Below, piece after piece: positions 27,763-35,530 of a DNA stretch of 64,000 nucleotides (position 1 is its first letter; each line of letters begins with the position of its first letter). Both the position numbers and the translations under genes were made by a program. A model generated the notes under the pieces. The model worked only from the letters and a program-made list of their open reading frames with translations, was not told the origin of the DNA and did not search any database. The DNA comes from Sulfidibacter corallicola (lineage in GTDB: Bacteria > Acidobacteriota > Holophagae > Acanthopleuribacterales > Acanthopleuribacteraceae), in assembly GCF_017498545.1 (NCBI RefSeq), contig NZ_CP071793.1, forward strand, positions 8,550,256-8,614,255, given 5' to 3'.

Positions 27763-27936
27763 GGTGGATCGTCGCTTGGCAGCAGGTGGCCACGTCCTGC
27801 ATTTTCTCCTTGCATGGGCGATCAAGGAAGTCGATGATAGGCCCAGTCAACCCGGGATATCCTCAACGCACCCCCGCCCCGTCGCGTGGGTTGGGCCGAG
27901 CGGTCCGGGAACGAACTTTGGAGTGGAGCGAGATAC

Positions 27937-28791
27937 ATGGCATACGAATTAACGGATTTCCGCACCGACGTGCTCGAGGCCAGCATGAATGTCCCGGTCC
28001 TGGTGGACTTCTGGGCGGATTGGTGTGGCCCGTGTCGCACGTTGGGGCCGTTGTTGGAAAAATTGGCGGCCGAGGCCAACGGCGCTTGGAAACTGGTCAA
28101 GGTGGACGTCGACAAGAACCAGGAATTGGCGGCTCAGTTCCAGGTACGCGGCATTCCCATGTGCGTGTTGGTTCACTTCGGTCAGATCGTCGATGGCTTT
28201 CAAGGCGCCCTGCCCGAGGCGGAACTGCGGCAGTGGTTGGCCCCGCACATCCAGGGCGGTGTCGCCGAGGCCGAGGAATTGGTCGAAGAACCGGAACCGA
28301 CCCCGCCTGCCGAAATGTCCGTCGCGGCCTTGCTCGCTGCCGGGAAAACCGCGGAGGCGGCCGCTCTCGCAGAACAACAGTTGGAAGCCGAAGCAACCCA
28401 CGAAAATCGCTTGCAGGTAGCCCTCGCCCAAATGTTCGTGAAACCACAGCGATCGGCCGAGATCCTCGCCGAAATCCCCGAAGATGCCGACTCCTACGAC
28501 CATGCCCAACATCTCGCGGGTTTGGCGAAGGTCCTCTCTCACGACCTTCAGGCGCTGCCCGCCCACGCCAACCCCAAAGTCCCCGAATATTACAAGGCCG
28601 CCATCGAGGCGCTCCGGCAAGGTGCCTTCGAGGACGCGTTGGACCAGTTCCTGGAAGTGCTTTACCGCGACAAACACTATGACGAGGACGGCGCACGTTT
28701 GGCCTTTCTGGGCGTCTTCGCCTGGCTGGGCAAGGAAGACCCCCTGCCGAAGGCGTTTCAACGTCGCTTCGAAATGGCCGTTTTCGGCTGA
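27937..28791 (+). CDS. cnoX: CnoX/YbbN-like thioredoxin with C-terminal TPR domain
   Basis: A 284-residue cytosolic protein, the same length as E. coli CnoX. Residues 1-105 are a thioredoxin domain with an intact WCGPC site (Cys30, Cys33 in VDFWADWCGPC) and the cis-Pro74 in RGIPMCVL. An acidic Pro-rich linker follows at about 112-128, then TPR-like helices to the end (VAALLAAGKTAEAAALAEQQL and FEDALDQFLEVLYRDKHYDEDGAR), the layout of chaperedoxins that protect client proteins from oxidative aggregation and pass them to chaperonins. Unlike E. coli CnoX, which has lost the redox pair, this protein keeps both Cys and is probably redox-active. ATG 27937 has GGAGCGAG upstream. It stands alone after the repeat spacer. 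Confidence 0.88.
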   Translation: MAYELTDFRTDVLEASMNVPVLVDFWADWCGPCRTLGPLLEKLAAEANGAWKLVKVDVDKNQELAAQFQVRGIPMCVLVHFGQIVDGFQGALPEAELRQWLAPHIQGGVAEAEELVEEPEPTPPAEMSVAALLAAGKTAEAAALAEQQLEAEATHENRLQVALAQMFVKPQRSAEILAEIPEDADSYDHAQHLAGLAKVLSHDLQALPAHANPKVPEYYKAAIEALRQGAFEDALDQFLEVLYRDKHYDEDGARLAFLGVFAWLGKEDPLPKAFQRRFEMAVFG

Positions 28792-28842
28792 TTTCCGGCT
28801 GTCCTGCCGCTCCGGCAAGGTCGCGATCTGTGGTTCGCGACC

Positions 28843-29586
28843 TCACTTCTCTTCTTCGCGCCACTCTTCGAACAGCGAAAAAATCCAAGGCCTGAAGGCC
28901 AACATCAGGCCCACGCTCTGTTTCTCCGAGTGGTCCGCGGCCAAATCGATTTCCGCCATCTCGTAAAACTCGAATGCCAGCTTGCGGATCTTGCGCGAGA
29001 GCATCTTGAGCGAGGCCGGGCTCAGCTCGCCCGTGCAGAAATGCAGTGCGGCATCTTCGTCGTGGAAATCGGCTTTGAGGAACTCTTTCTTGATGCGGGC
29101 CTCGTAGGCCTTGCGCACCGGGCCGTTCTCCTGCCACTCGACACTTCTGGACGTCAGCAGGCGGACCTTGTTTTCCGGATGCAGTTCGATCAGTCCCAAG
29201 CGATCGAGCTGGGTCAGCAGGGCCAGCGTCTGGAGTTCGGTCAGCTCGAAATCAGCGGCGATGTCCGCCGCGGCGTAACCGTTGATCAACAGGTAGAAAA
29301 AACGCAGCAGGGTGGGATCATCGGCCAGGGCTTGTTCCTGGGCCCAACTCAGTCGGGTGATCAGCTCCGGCCCGTACATGTCGGTCAACTTCGCCAATTC
29401 CAGGATGTTGACTTCCAACACGTTGCAAATTTCCTCCAGGTTTTTCAACGTGAAGGCACCGGTGGAGAACCAGCGCTTGATGGTCGGCTCGCTGACGCCC
29501 AATCGTTCGCCCAGTTCCCGGTAGGTGATGCCCCGGGCACGCTGGCACTTTTTCAGGGCTTGGAGCATTTGACGCGTCTGCGACAT
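28843..29586 (-). CDS. XRE-type helix-turn-helix regulator with extended C-terminal domain
   Basis: A 247-residue protein. Residues about 8-62 are an XRE-type helix-turn-helix (CQRARGITYRELGERLGVSE, then PTIKRWFSTGAFTLKNLEEI). The rest is helical, with a second winged-helix-like stretch (AAADIAADFELTELQTLALL) and a C-terminal region (SPASLKMLSRKIRKLAFEFYEMAEIDL) reminiscent of the TIGR02147/DUF4423 regulators. The ligand and targets are unknown. AAAGGAACG upstream of ATG 29586 decides the start; the same frame continues upstream to 29955 without coding character. It is convergent with the thioredoxin gene and 504 bases from the divergent EAL-HDOD gene. Confidence 0.8.
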   Translation of the reverse strand: MSQTRQMLQALKKCQRARGITYRELGERLGVSEPTIKRWFSTGAFTLKNLEEICNVLEVNILELAKLTDMYGPELITRLSWAQEQALADDPTLLRFFYLLINGYAAADIAADFELTELQTLALLTQLDRLGLIELHPENKVRLLTSRSVEWQENGPVRKAYEARIKKEFLKADFHDEDAALHFCTGELSPASLKMLSRKIRKLAFEFYEMAEIDLAADHSEKQSVGLMLAFRPWIFSLFEEWREEEK

Positions 29587-30090
29587 CGATTTCGTTCCTT
29601 TGGTTCCTTCGTGTCCATCTGAAACGGGCGTGTTCCGACACGGTCGCTCGGAACCGAGGCGCCCAGGCGACCAAACTACCGGTTGCGATCTTTCCGTTTT
29701 GGATGGTCCCTCGTTATGCAGGTGGCATCGGCACCGACAAAGGATGCTTGAGGGCGAAAGTCCCGCTCGTGCCACACGACGTTTTCGACCGGGATGATGG
29801 ACGCGCCGACGGTGGCGCGAACCGGTCGGTTCCGGTACAATCGATCTACTCGTGGTACCTCGGCTATCGTATTGAAAGTCCTTGCTCTTGTCTTCTCTTA
29901 AACGATCGATGGATCGCGGTCTTGGTGATGATAGGCCCGTGGCCGGGAAGGTCACGGCAAACCGGCGGCGCGTTGGTTTCGCCGCTCCGTTCCCAATACG
30001 CCCACACGGCGCGGACCTGTTTCTGCCGCGCGCAGTTTCCGTTTTCCGGATTTCGACGGAATCCTCGATAAGGAATCATTCTCCCAAGCC
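29587..30090. other. Spacer between divergent regulator genes
   Basis: These 504 bases separate the XRE regulator from the EAL-HDOD gene. No gene is supported. TACAAT at 29837 could be a -10 element, but no good -35 lies at the right distance. Confidence 0.4.
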
Positions 30091-31302
30091 ATGGAAATCT
30101 TTATCGCGCGCCAACCGATCTTCAATCGCAATCGCCATGTGTTCGGATACGAGTTGCTGTTCCGGGATGGGCTGGCCAACTATTTCCGGCATCACGACCT
30201 GAACGAGGCGGCTTCCCGCGTCATCGCCGACAGCACGTTTTTGTTCGGGATCGACAAGGTGGCGGGCGGGCGCAAGGCGTTCGTGAACATCACTCGCGAA
30301 ATGTTGGTCCGGGATCATGCCGCGCTCTTGCCCAAGCACAACACGGTCCTGGAGATCCTGGAGACGGTGGAGCCGGACGCGGAGGTCGTGGCGGCCTGCC
30401 GGCGCCTGAAGAAGCAGGGGTACACCTTGGCTCTGGACGACTTCGTCTGGCGGGAGGAGTACACGACCCTCATGGATCTGGTGGATATCGTGAAAATCGA
30501 TTGGCTCTCCACGACCGACGCCGAGAAAGCCGAAATGATTCCCCGGCTTCAGGGCATGGACAAGATCCTTCTCGCCGAAAAACTGGAAACCGAGGCCGAC
30601 TTCGACAATGCCTTCTCGGCCGGATTTCATTTTTTTCAGGGTTACTTCTTCTGTCGCCCGACCATTCTCAGTCGTCGCAATCTGGCCGGTAATCGCTTGA
30701 TTTACTTACAGATGCTCAAGGAAATCCACCGCCCCGAGTTGAATTACCACGAGCTGGAGCGCCTGATCGGTCGCGACCTGACGCTCTCCTACAAATTACT
30801 GCGCTACATCAACTCCGCCTTCTTTTCGCTGCGCAACGAAATCCACTCGATTCGGCACGCGCTCGTCTTGTTGGGCGAAGAGGAGATCAAGAAATGGGCG
30901 ACCCTGCTCTCCCTGTCGACCATGGCCGAGGAGCGTACCACCGAGTTGATGACCAGTGCGACGGTGCGTGCGCGGATGAGTGAACTCCTGGCCGAGCGCT
31001 GTGGTGAAAAGAAACGCAAACCCGAATTCTTCCTGATGGGTTTGTTCACCGTGATCGATGTGCTGCTTGACCGTCCGCTCATGGAAATCCTGCTGGAAAT
31101 CCCGTTGGTGAAGGATTTGAAAAAGGCCCTGCTCCATCGTGGCAAGGGGTTTCACCGCGACGTCCTGGAAACGGTTCTCGCCTACGAACGCGGCGATTGG
31201 GCCGCCGTGGCCCAGTGGTCACCCAGTTTGGACCTGCCCGAGCCCGAGATCGCCGGCGCCTACGTGGAAGCCGTGGAATGGGCTCGTCACATGCAGGAGT
31301 AG
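30091..31302 (+). CDS. EAL-HDOD (YuxH-type) signalling protein
   Basis: A 403-residue cytosolic protein with an N-terminal EAL domain (1-200) and a C-terminal HDOD domain (200-395). The EAL signature is GYELLFR. Several metal-binding positions are kept (VNITREML, LEILETVE, LALDDF, VKIDW, LAEKLET), but loop 6, normally DFGTGYSSL, is replaced by DFVWREEYTTL. YuxH/CdgJ-like proteins of this kind usually lack phosphodiesterase activity and act through protein contacts, often in motility or surface behaviour. The HDOD part has helical segments around LERLIGRDLTLSYKLLRYIN and IRHALVLLGEEEIKKWATLL and no HD catalytic pair. With the two cyclases in the window it suggests heavy c-di-GMP use. Confidence 0.9.
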   Translation: MEIFIARQPIFNRNRHVFGYELLFRDGLANYFRHHDLNEAASRVIADSTFLFGIDKVAGGRKAFVNITREMLVRDHAALLPKHNTVLEILETVEPDAEVVAACRRLKKQGYTLALDDFVWREEYTTLMDLVDIVKIDWLSTTDAEKAEMIPRLQGMDKILLAEKLETEADFDNAFSAGFHFFQGYFFCRPTILSRRNLAGNRLIYLQMLKEIHRPELNYHELERLIGRDLTLSYKLLRYINSAFFSLRNEIHSIRHALVLLGEEEIKKWATLLSLSTMAEERTTELMTSATVRARMSELLAERCGEKKRKPEFFLMGLFTVIDVLLDRPLMEILLEIPLVKDLKKALLHRGKGFHRDVLETVLAYERGDWAAVAQWSPSLDLPEPEIAGAYVEAVEWARHMQE

Positions 31303-31603
31303 CGGTCGATGCGGTGCCTCGACAAGCGATCCTACCGTGTAGCGACAGGTTGACACTCGGTTTTTTGCGAAATGCGCCCCAGAACTCGCCCGGGATCATT
31401 GCCTCTCTTTAGTTTTCTCACCTTTTTCTCATGAAAAACTCGCGTGACAATGTCCGATTTCTCCTCTACCATTGGCCCTGATTTTTTTGAAACGACACCT
31501 CCTGCACGGGTGTTGTCCCAAGCGGGTTTTCGAATGGTTCGTTACCTCGAAAAACCAGGGCCTTGCATCTCAGGCCTCGAAATGATTGTTGGGAGTCTCT
31601 CTC
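31303..31603. other. Spacer before transporter gene
   Basis: These 301 bases hold a pyrimidine-rich stretch (31400-31440) and no recognised gene or terminator. GGGAG eight bases before 31604 is the ribosome binding site of the transporter. Confidence 0.4.
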
Positions 31604-32842
31604 GTGGATCAAAGCCCCACCCCTACCGGCTCGGCCAAAACCATGAACCTTGGTTCTGACGAAAACAGTTCGAGGGGCGAACCCCTTATAGACTCCCACT
31701 CAGCCGACCCGGAACCTTCCCTACCTTGGTCCAAATCGCTAAGGTACTGGATCAGCATCATCGCGTTGGTCTACCTGCTGCTGGTCGCCGTCGGCATGAT
31801 CAGCACCGGATTCAATTGGGTTTCCGGTGGGCGTGAGGGCGCCGAACGGCTGTTCGCCTTCGCAACCAACCCGTTCATGGGCCTGTTGATGGGCACCATG
31901 GCTACCGCGTTGGTTCAGTCCTCCAGCACCGTGACCTCGGTGATCGTCGGCTTGGTTGCCGGCGGCCTGCCCGTCAGCACGGCGATTCCCATGGTCATGG
32001 GCGCCAATATCGGAACCACGATCACCAACACGATCGTCAGCCTGGGCCACATTCGCGACAAGCAGGAATTCAAGCGCGCCTTTTCGGCGGCCACGATTCA
32101 CGATTTTTTCAATCTCCTGGCTGTGCTCCTCTTTCTCCCGCTCGAGATGGCCACCGGCTTTTTGGAGAAGATCAGCGACGAGCTTTCTCTGTTGTTCGTC
32201 GGCTCCGGAAGCATGGACACGGGCGGGCTCAACTTCATCAAACCCGCCACCAAGTTCGCCGTCAAAGGCGTCAAAGGCCTGTTGGAGTCGATACCCGAAC
32301 CCTTCGGCGGTATCTTGATGATTCTGTTGGGCATCGGCGCCATTTTCGTCTCAATTCTGTACATGGGGAAATTGTTGCGCAAGGTCATGGTCGGCCGCGC
32401 CAAGGGCATTCTCCACGCGGCCATCGGGCGTGGTCCGATTGCAGGCATCGCTTCCGGCGCCGTCGTCACCGTCTTCGTCCAATCCTCTTCCACCACGACC
32501 AGCCTGGCCGTGCCGCTGGTCGGAAGCGGTCTGTTCGGACTGAGGGAAATTTATCCCTTCACCCTGGGCGCCAATATCGGAACGACCATTACCGCGTTGC
32601 TGGCTGCCACCGCGGCGACCGGCGATGCCCACCTGGCGTTGGAAATCGCCATGGTGCATTTGATGTACAATACCTTGGGTGTGTTGTTCATTTACGGGAT
32701 CCCCTTTTTGCGGCAACTGCCGCTAATGGGGGCGGAGATGTTGGCCGGTCAGGCTGCCGAGCGCAAGTCGGTCGCGTTTGCCTACGTCGTCACCGTGTTT
32801 TTCCTATTACCGGGTATGTGTATGTGGATCACCTCGATTTGA
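31604..32842 (+). CDS. Na/Pi cotransporter family (NptA-like) membrane protein
   Basis: A 412-residue inner-membrane protein with the two inverted repeats of the PF02690 family. Each repeat carries the QSSST signature (ALVQSSSTVTSVIVG near residue 106 and VFVQSSSTTTSLAVPL near residue 293) and a GANIGTTIT motif shortly after. About eight hydrophobic helices are visible. The N-terminal 45 residues are hydrophilic and Ser/Pro-rich, longer than usual. GTG at 31604 is chosen because GGGAG lies eight bases upstream; the two TTG codons at 31586-31591 are not placed behind a ribosome binding site. The family imports phosphate with sodium, though bacterial members also include efflux-type or regulatory proteins. 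There is no PhoU domain at the C terminus. Confidence 0.88.
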   Translation: MDQSPTPTGSAKTMNLGSDENSSRGEPLIDSHSADPEPSLPWSKSLRYWISIIALVYLLLVAVGMISTGFNWVSGGREGAERLFAFATNPFMGLLMGTMATALVQSSSTVTSVIVGLVAGGLPVSTAIPMVMGANIGTTITNTIVSLGHIRDKQEFKRAFSAATIHDFFNLLAVLLFLPLEMATGFLEKISDELSLLFVGSGSMDTGGLNFIKPATKFAVKGVKGLLESIPEPFGGILMILLGIGAIFVSILYMGKLLRKVMVGRAKGILHAAIGRGPIAGIASGAVVTVFVQSSSTTTSLAVPLVGSGLFGLREIYPFTLGANIGTTITALLAATAATGDAHLALEIAMVHLMYNTLGVLFIYGIPFLRQLPLMGAEMLAGQAAERKSVAFAYVVTVFFLLPGMCMWITSI

Positions 32843-32974
32843 TGTGGTTGGCGGTTTCCACTCGTTCATGGCACCAGGATTTATCGAAATGGAGTGCTCA
32901 CCGGTTCCAGGTGACCCAGTCTTCCCGGAATCGATGCGGATAAGGACGAGCGCTCACGAAGTTGGAGGACGGCT

Positions 32975-33301
32975 TTGACGGATTCGAACCAACGAGATCG
33001 AGAGGTCGATTGGCAAAACGGCGGCAAATCCGAGCATCTTCGCGAGCTCGAGCAGAAAGTGGGCGAAGGGCGAAAGCTCCTCGAAAACGTCAACGGCGAT
33101 GAACGCAAACGGGAGACCCTCCAGCACGAGGCCATTTCCCATTTGGAAGACTATCTCGCGGAAGCAGAGGTAAACCTCGTGGAATTTCGCCAGGTGGCGG
33201 ACGAAGCATGGCACGAAGTGGTCGATGGCGTTCGTCATCTCTGGGAGCGCCTACACGATGCCTATGACCGCATCGTGCATCACCACGATTCCGAGGAATA
33301 G
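32975..33301 (+). CDS. Small charged coiled-coil protein
   Basis: A 108-residue hydrophilic protein. TTG at 32975 is supported by GGAGG at 32964-32968, six bases upstream; no in-frame ATG exists. Residues 18-75 are a heptad-rich helix (LRELEQKVGEGRKLLENV and LQHEAISHLEDYLAEAEVNL) and the C-terminal third is rich in His, Trp and acidic residues (AWHEVVDGVRHLWERLHDAY). I do not recognise a family. The C-terminal His cluster might bind metal, which is speculation. It lies between the Na/Pi-type transporter and the YihY gene on the same strand, 132 bases from the first. Confidence 0.65.
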   Translation: MTDSNQRDREVDWQNGGKSEHLRELEQKVGEGRKLLENVNGDERKRETLQHEAISHLEDYLAEAEVNLVEFRQVADEAWHEVVDGVRHLWERLHDAYDRIVHHHDSEE

Positions 33302-33654
33302 CGGTCACTCCTCGCATGTCCGGTTTGCGGACGCCAGCCGGATCCTGGAAGATGCCCGAAGGGTGAAGCTCTCGTTTTTCTTCTTTATTTTCGGATCTTT
33401 CATTCTGTTACCGAAGGCATCGTTTAAGTATTTGAATTTCGATGAATGCGTCATGACGCCGGGCTGCCCGGATCCGAGTGCCTGGAGTTTGGAGGAGCCT
33501 TCGGCCAAGTGCCTCTCCGGTGTAAGTCACAGCCCGAATCCTTCCCACGGTGCATCGAAGGTGCTCGGGGCAGGTGATCTACCTGGCCCGATACGTTTCT
33601 CCGACATGTTATGATGTGCCCGATCTTCAATTTTTGGAAGGATCTGGAGTCATT
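33302..33654. other. Spacer with no recognised feature
   Basis: 353 bases on the way to the YihY-family gene. Open frames cross it but show no ribosome binding site or coding bias. GGAG at 33646-33649 serves the next gene. TATGAT near 33610 is a possible -10 element without a partner. Confidence 0.4.
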
Positions 33655-34986
33655 GTGGGACACGCCAAACCGGCCGCATGGTTGCGCCATTTGCGGGACA
33701 AGCGCGATCATTTGATCTCTTTTTGGCACAGGGGCATGTGGGAAGCCGATCTCGCGCCCTTACCGCGTCTCAAACGGGTGGGGCTCCGGTGTTTGCGCAT
33801 CATCTATCTGGTACAGCGTGGCTTCCAGCAGGACAGCGTGCGCCAGCTCTCCGCGGCACTGACGTTCGCGACCCTGATGTCGCTGGTACCGTTGCTGGCC
33901 TTGAGCCTGGCCGTATTGAAGGGTCTGGGCTTCGGCGATCAGTTGTTGATCGAGATGCAGACCTATCTGGCCGACATGCCCCAACAGTTTCGCGAGTTCG
34001 CCGATCAGGTCGTCAATCTGGTGACCACCACCAACTTCGCCCGTCTGGGCGGCATTGGCGGCGTGATCCTGCTGACCATGGTCGTTCAGGTGATTTCCCA
34101 GGTCGAGGGTGCCTTCAACCTGATTTGGGGCCTCGAAGAGCAGCGCTCCTGGGGTCGACGCATCACCAATTACATCAGCATCATCGTGATGGTGCCCATT
34201 CTGCTGGTGGCGGCCATCACCGTCACCGCCCAATTCAAGTTCAGCGATACCTTGGAGGGTCTGGGGCTGGTTCGGCTCGTGCCCTTTTTCGCTTCATGGA
34301 TTGCCTTCTTCCTGTTGTACATGGCGATGCCCAACACGCGCGTGCGCTTTTTTGCGGCCTTCGTGAGCGGTCTGGTCGGGGCCATCATGTGGCAAATGTG
34401 GTTGCGTCTCTACATCTGGGTTCAGCCAGGAGTGACCAAATACAACGTGATCTACGGAACCCTGGCCTCGGTCCCGATTTTCCTGGCCTGGCTCTACGTC
34501 AGTTGGTTGATTGTCTTGTGCGGTGCCCTGGTCACCCACGCCATGCAAAACGAGAAGGTCTACCAGTTGGACCGGGCCAATCGTCCCATCGGTACCAAGA
34601 CCCAGCTCGCGACCGCCTTCGCCATGTTGTTCGAGGCGCGCCGCGCACTCGAAGGGCAGGTTGCGTTTCTGGACCTGGCCACCTTCGCCTATCGCTTCCA
34701 CATCCCGCCCCGGCTGGTGGATGACTTGGCCGCTCGGCTCGTGAAAGCCGGATTCCTGGTGGGGGTTGCGAACCAACCCGACCATTTCGTGCTGGCCCGC
34801 CATCCGGACAAGTTTTCCATGAAAGAGGTGGCCGAAGTCGTGCTGGCCAATCATTGCGATCAGGAAGCGGACGATCTGGCCCGATTCGACAGGGAAGTGC
34901 GCGAGCTGGTGGAGGCCTTCGAGCGCGGCATGGATCGCGATCTTGGGCCGCAGCTCTTGTCGGGGGTCGGCTCGGCACCGAATTAG
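33655..34986 (+). CDS. YihY/BrkB-family inner-membrane protein with C-terminal winged-helix-like domain
   Basis: A 443-residue protein. After a charged N terminus, residues about 55-310 contain the YihY/BrkB core of six membrane helices, with AALTFATLMSLVPLLALSL, the family's first helix, and the central NLIWGLEEQRSWGRRITNY loop and AMPNTRVRFFAAFVSGLVGA. The last 130 residues are soluble and look like a winged helix (LATFAYRFHIPPRLVDDLAA, RLVKAGFLVG), as in many YihY proteins. GTG 33655 is favoured because GGAG sits five bases upstream. The family was once called RNase BN in error; its function is unclear, with proposals of transport or envelope roles. No operon partner is apparent. Confidence 0.88.
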   Translation: MGHAKPAAWLRHLRDKRDHLISFWHRGMWEADLAPLPRLKRVGLRCLRIIYLVQRGFQQDSVRQLSAALTFATLMSLVPLLALSLAVLKGLGFGDQLLIEMQTYLADMPQQFREFADQVVNLVTTTNFARLGGIGGVILLTMVVQVISQVEGAFNLIWGLEEQRSWGRRITNYISIIVMVPILLVAAITVTAQFKFSDTLEGLGLVRLVPFFASWIAFFLLYMAMPNTRVRFFAAFVSGLVGAIMWQMWLRLYIWVQPGVTKYNVIYGTLASVPIFLAWLYVSWLIVLCGALVTHAMQNEKVYQLDRANRPIGTKTQLATAFAMLFEARRALEGQVAFLDLATFAYRFHIPPRLVDDLAARLVKAGFLVGVANQPDHFVLARHPDKFSMKEVAEVVLANHCDQEADDLARFDREVRELVEAFERGMDRDLGPQLLSGVGSAPN

Positions 34987-35225
34987 AACCATCCAGAACT
35001 GGGAAGATCGTCAATGCCAACTGGGTTCCTGGAGGAGTACGGCCAACATTATCGGCAAGGCCTTGATCACCTATTTACCCTGGGGATCGAGCCGATGCCA
35101 AGGAACGGTTTCAAAAACGACCTGTATCTGGATCGAGCTTGACAGGGTCGCCCATGAAAGAACCCGATCGAGTCCTCTGGGTTTTCGGTGAGCTGAACCC
35201 CGGGGCCCGCCTGTTCGGGATCCGA

Positions 35226-35528
35226 TTAGCCCGACGTGGCCAGGTCGAACAGCAGCACCTCCGCCTGATTGCCTTGGCTCAGTGCGATGACGGGCTCGTC
35301 GCGAATGGCGACCCCGTCTCCTTCTTTCAGGGCGTGTTGACCGTCGAGAGTCACCCGGCCCTTGGCCACGTGAAGCCACTGCGCGCGTTTTGGCGAGGGG
35401 CTGAACGAGAGTTCGGTCACGTCGTCGAGCAGGGTCGCATAGAGGTCTGCATCCTGGTTCAACGAAATCGAACCCTCGGGCCCGGTACGTGAAGCCAGAA
35501 GGCACCACCGATTGCGTTTTCGTGCACC
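35226..35528 (-). pseudogene. C-terminal fragment of a pirin-family gene
   Basis: Minus-strand translation ends with the pirin/YhhW C-terminal cupin: LLASRTGPEGSISLNQDADL, then YATLLDD, WLHVAKGRVTLDGQHALKEG and AEVLLFDL, about 95 residues of an expected 230. Upstream, the frame runs straight into the 3' end of the beta-helix gene (stop at 35531), with no pirin N-terminal domain or metal-binding His pair. So only the last third of a pirin gene remains, abutting an unrelated gene. It could be translated from the ATG at 35462 but would lack the metal site. It is not a copy of the pirin at 5699. Confidence 0.75.
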
Positions 35529-35530
35529 GT

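Larger units (their letters stand above)
26836..27936. other. Repeat-rich spacer
   Basis: These 1.1 kb contain no supported gene. They are packed with short repeats: five copies of family B (GTCCACGAA/TTCGTGGAC type) and three of family C (GGGGACAGGCAGATGCAAAC type), annotated separately. The thioredoxin gene that follows has its own ribosome binding site at the very end of the spacer. Confidence 0.6.

Noticed and set aside
26836..27936. Possible CRISPR array in the repeat-rich spacer
   Set aside because: The three family C copies are unequally spaced (about 128 and 157 bases), the intervening DNA is much longer than a spacer, and no cas gene is near.
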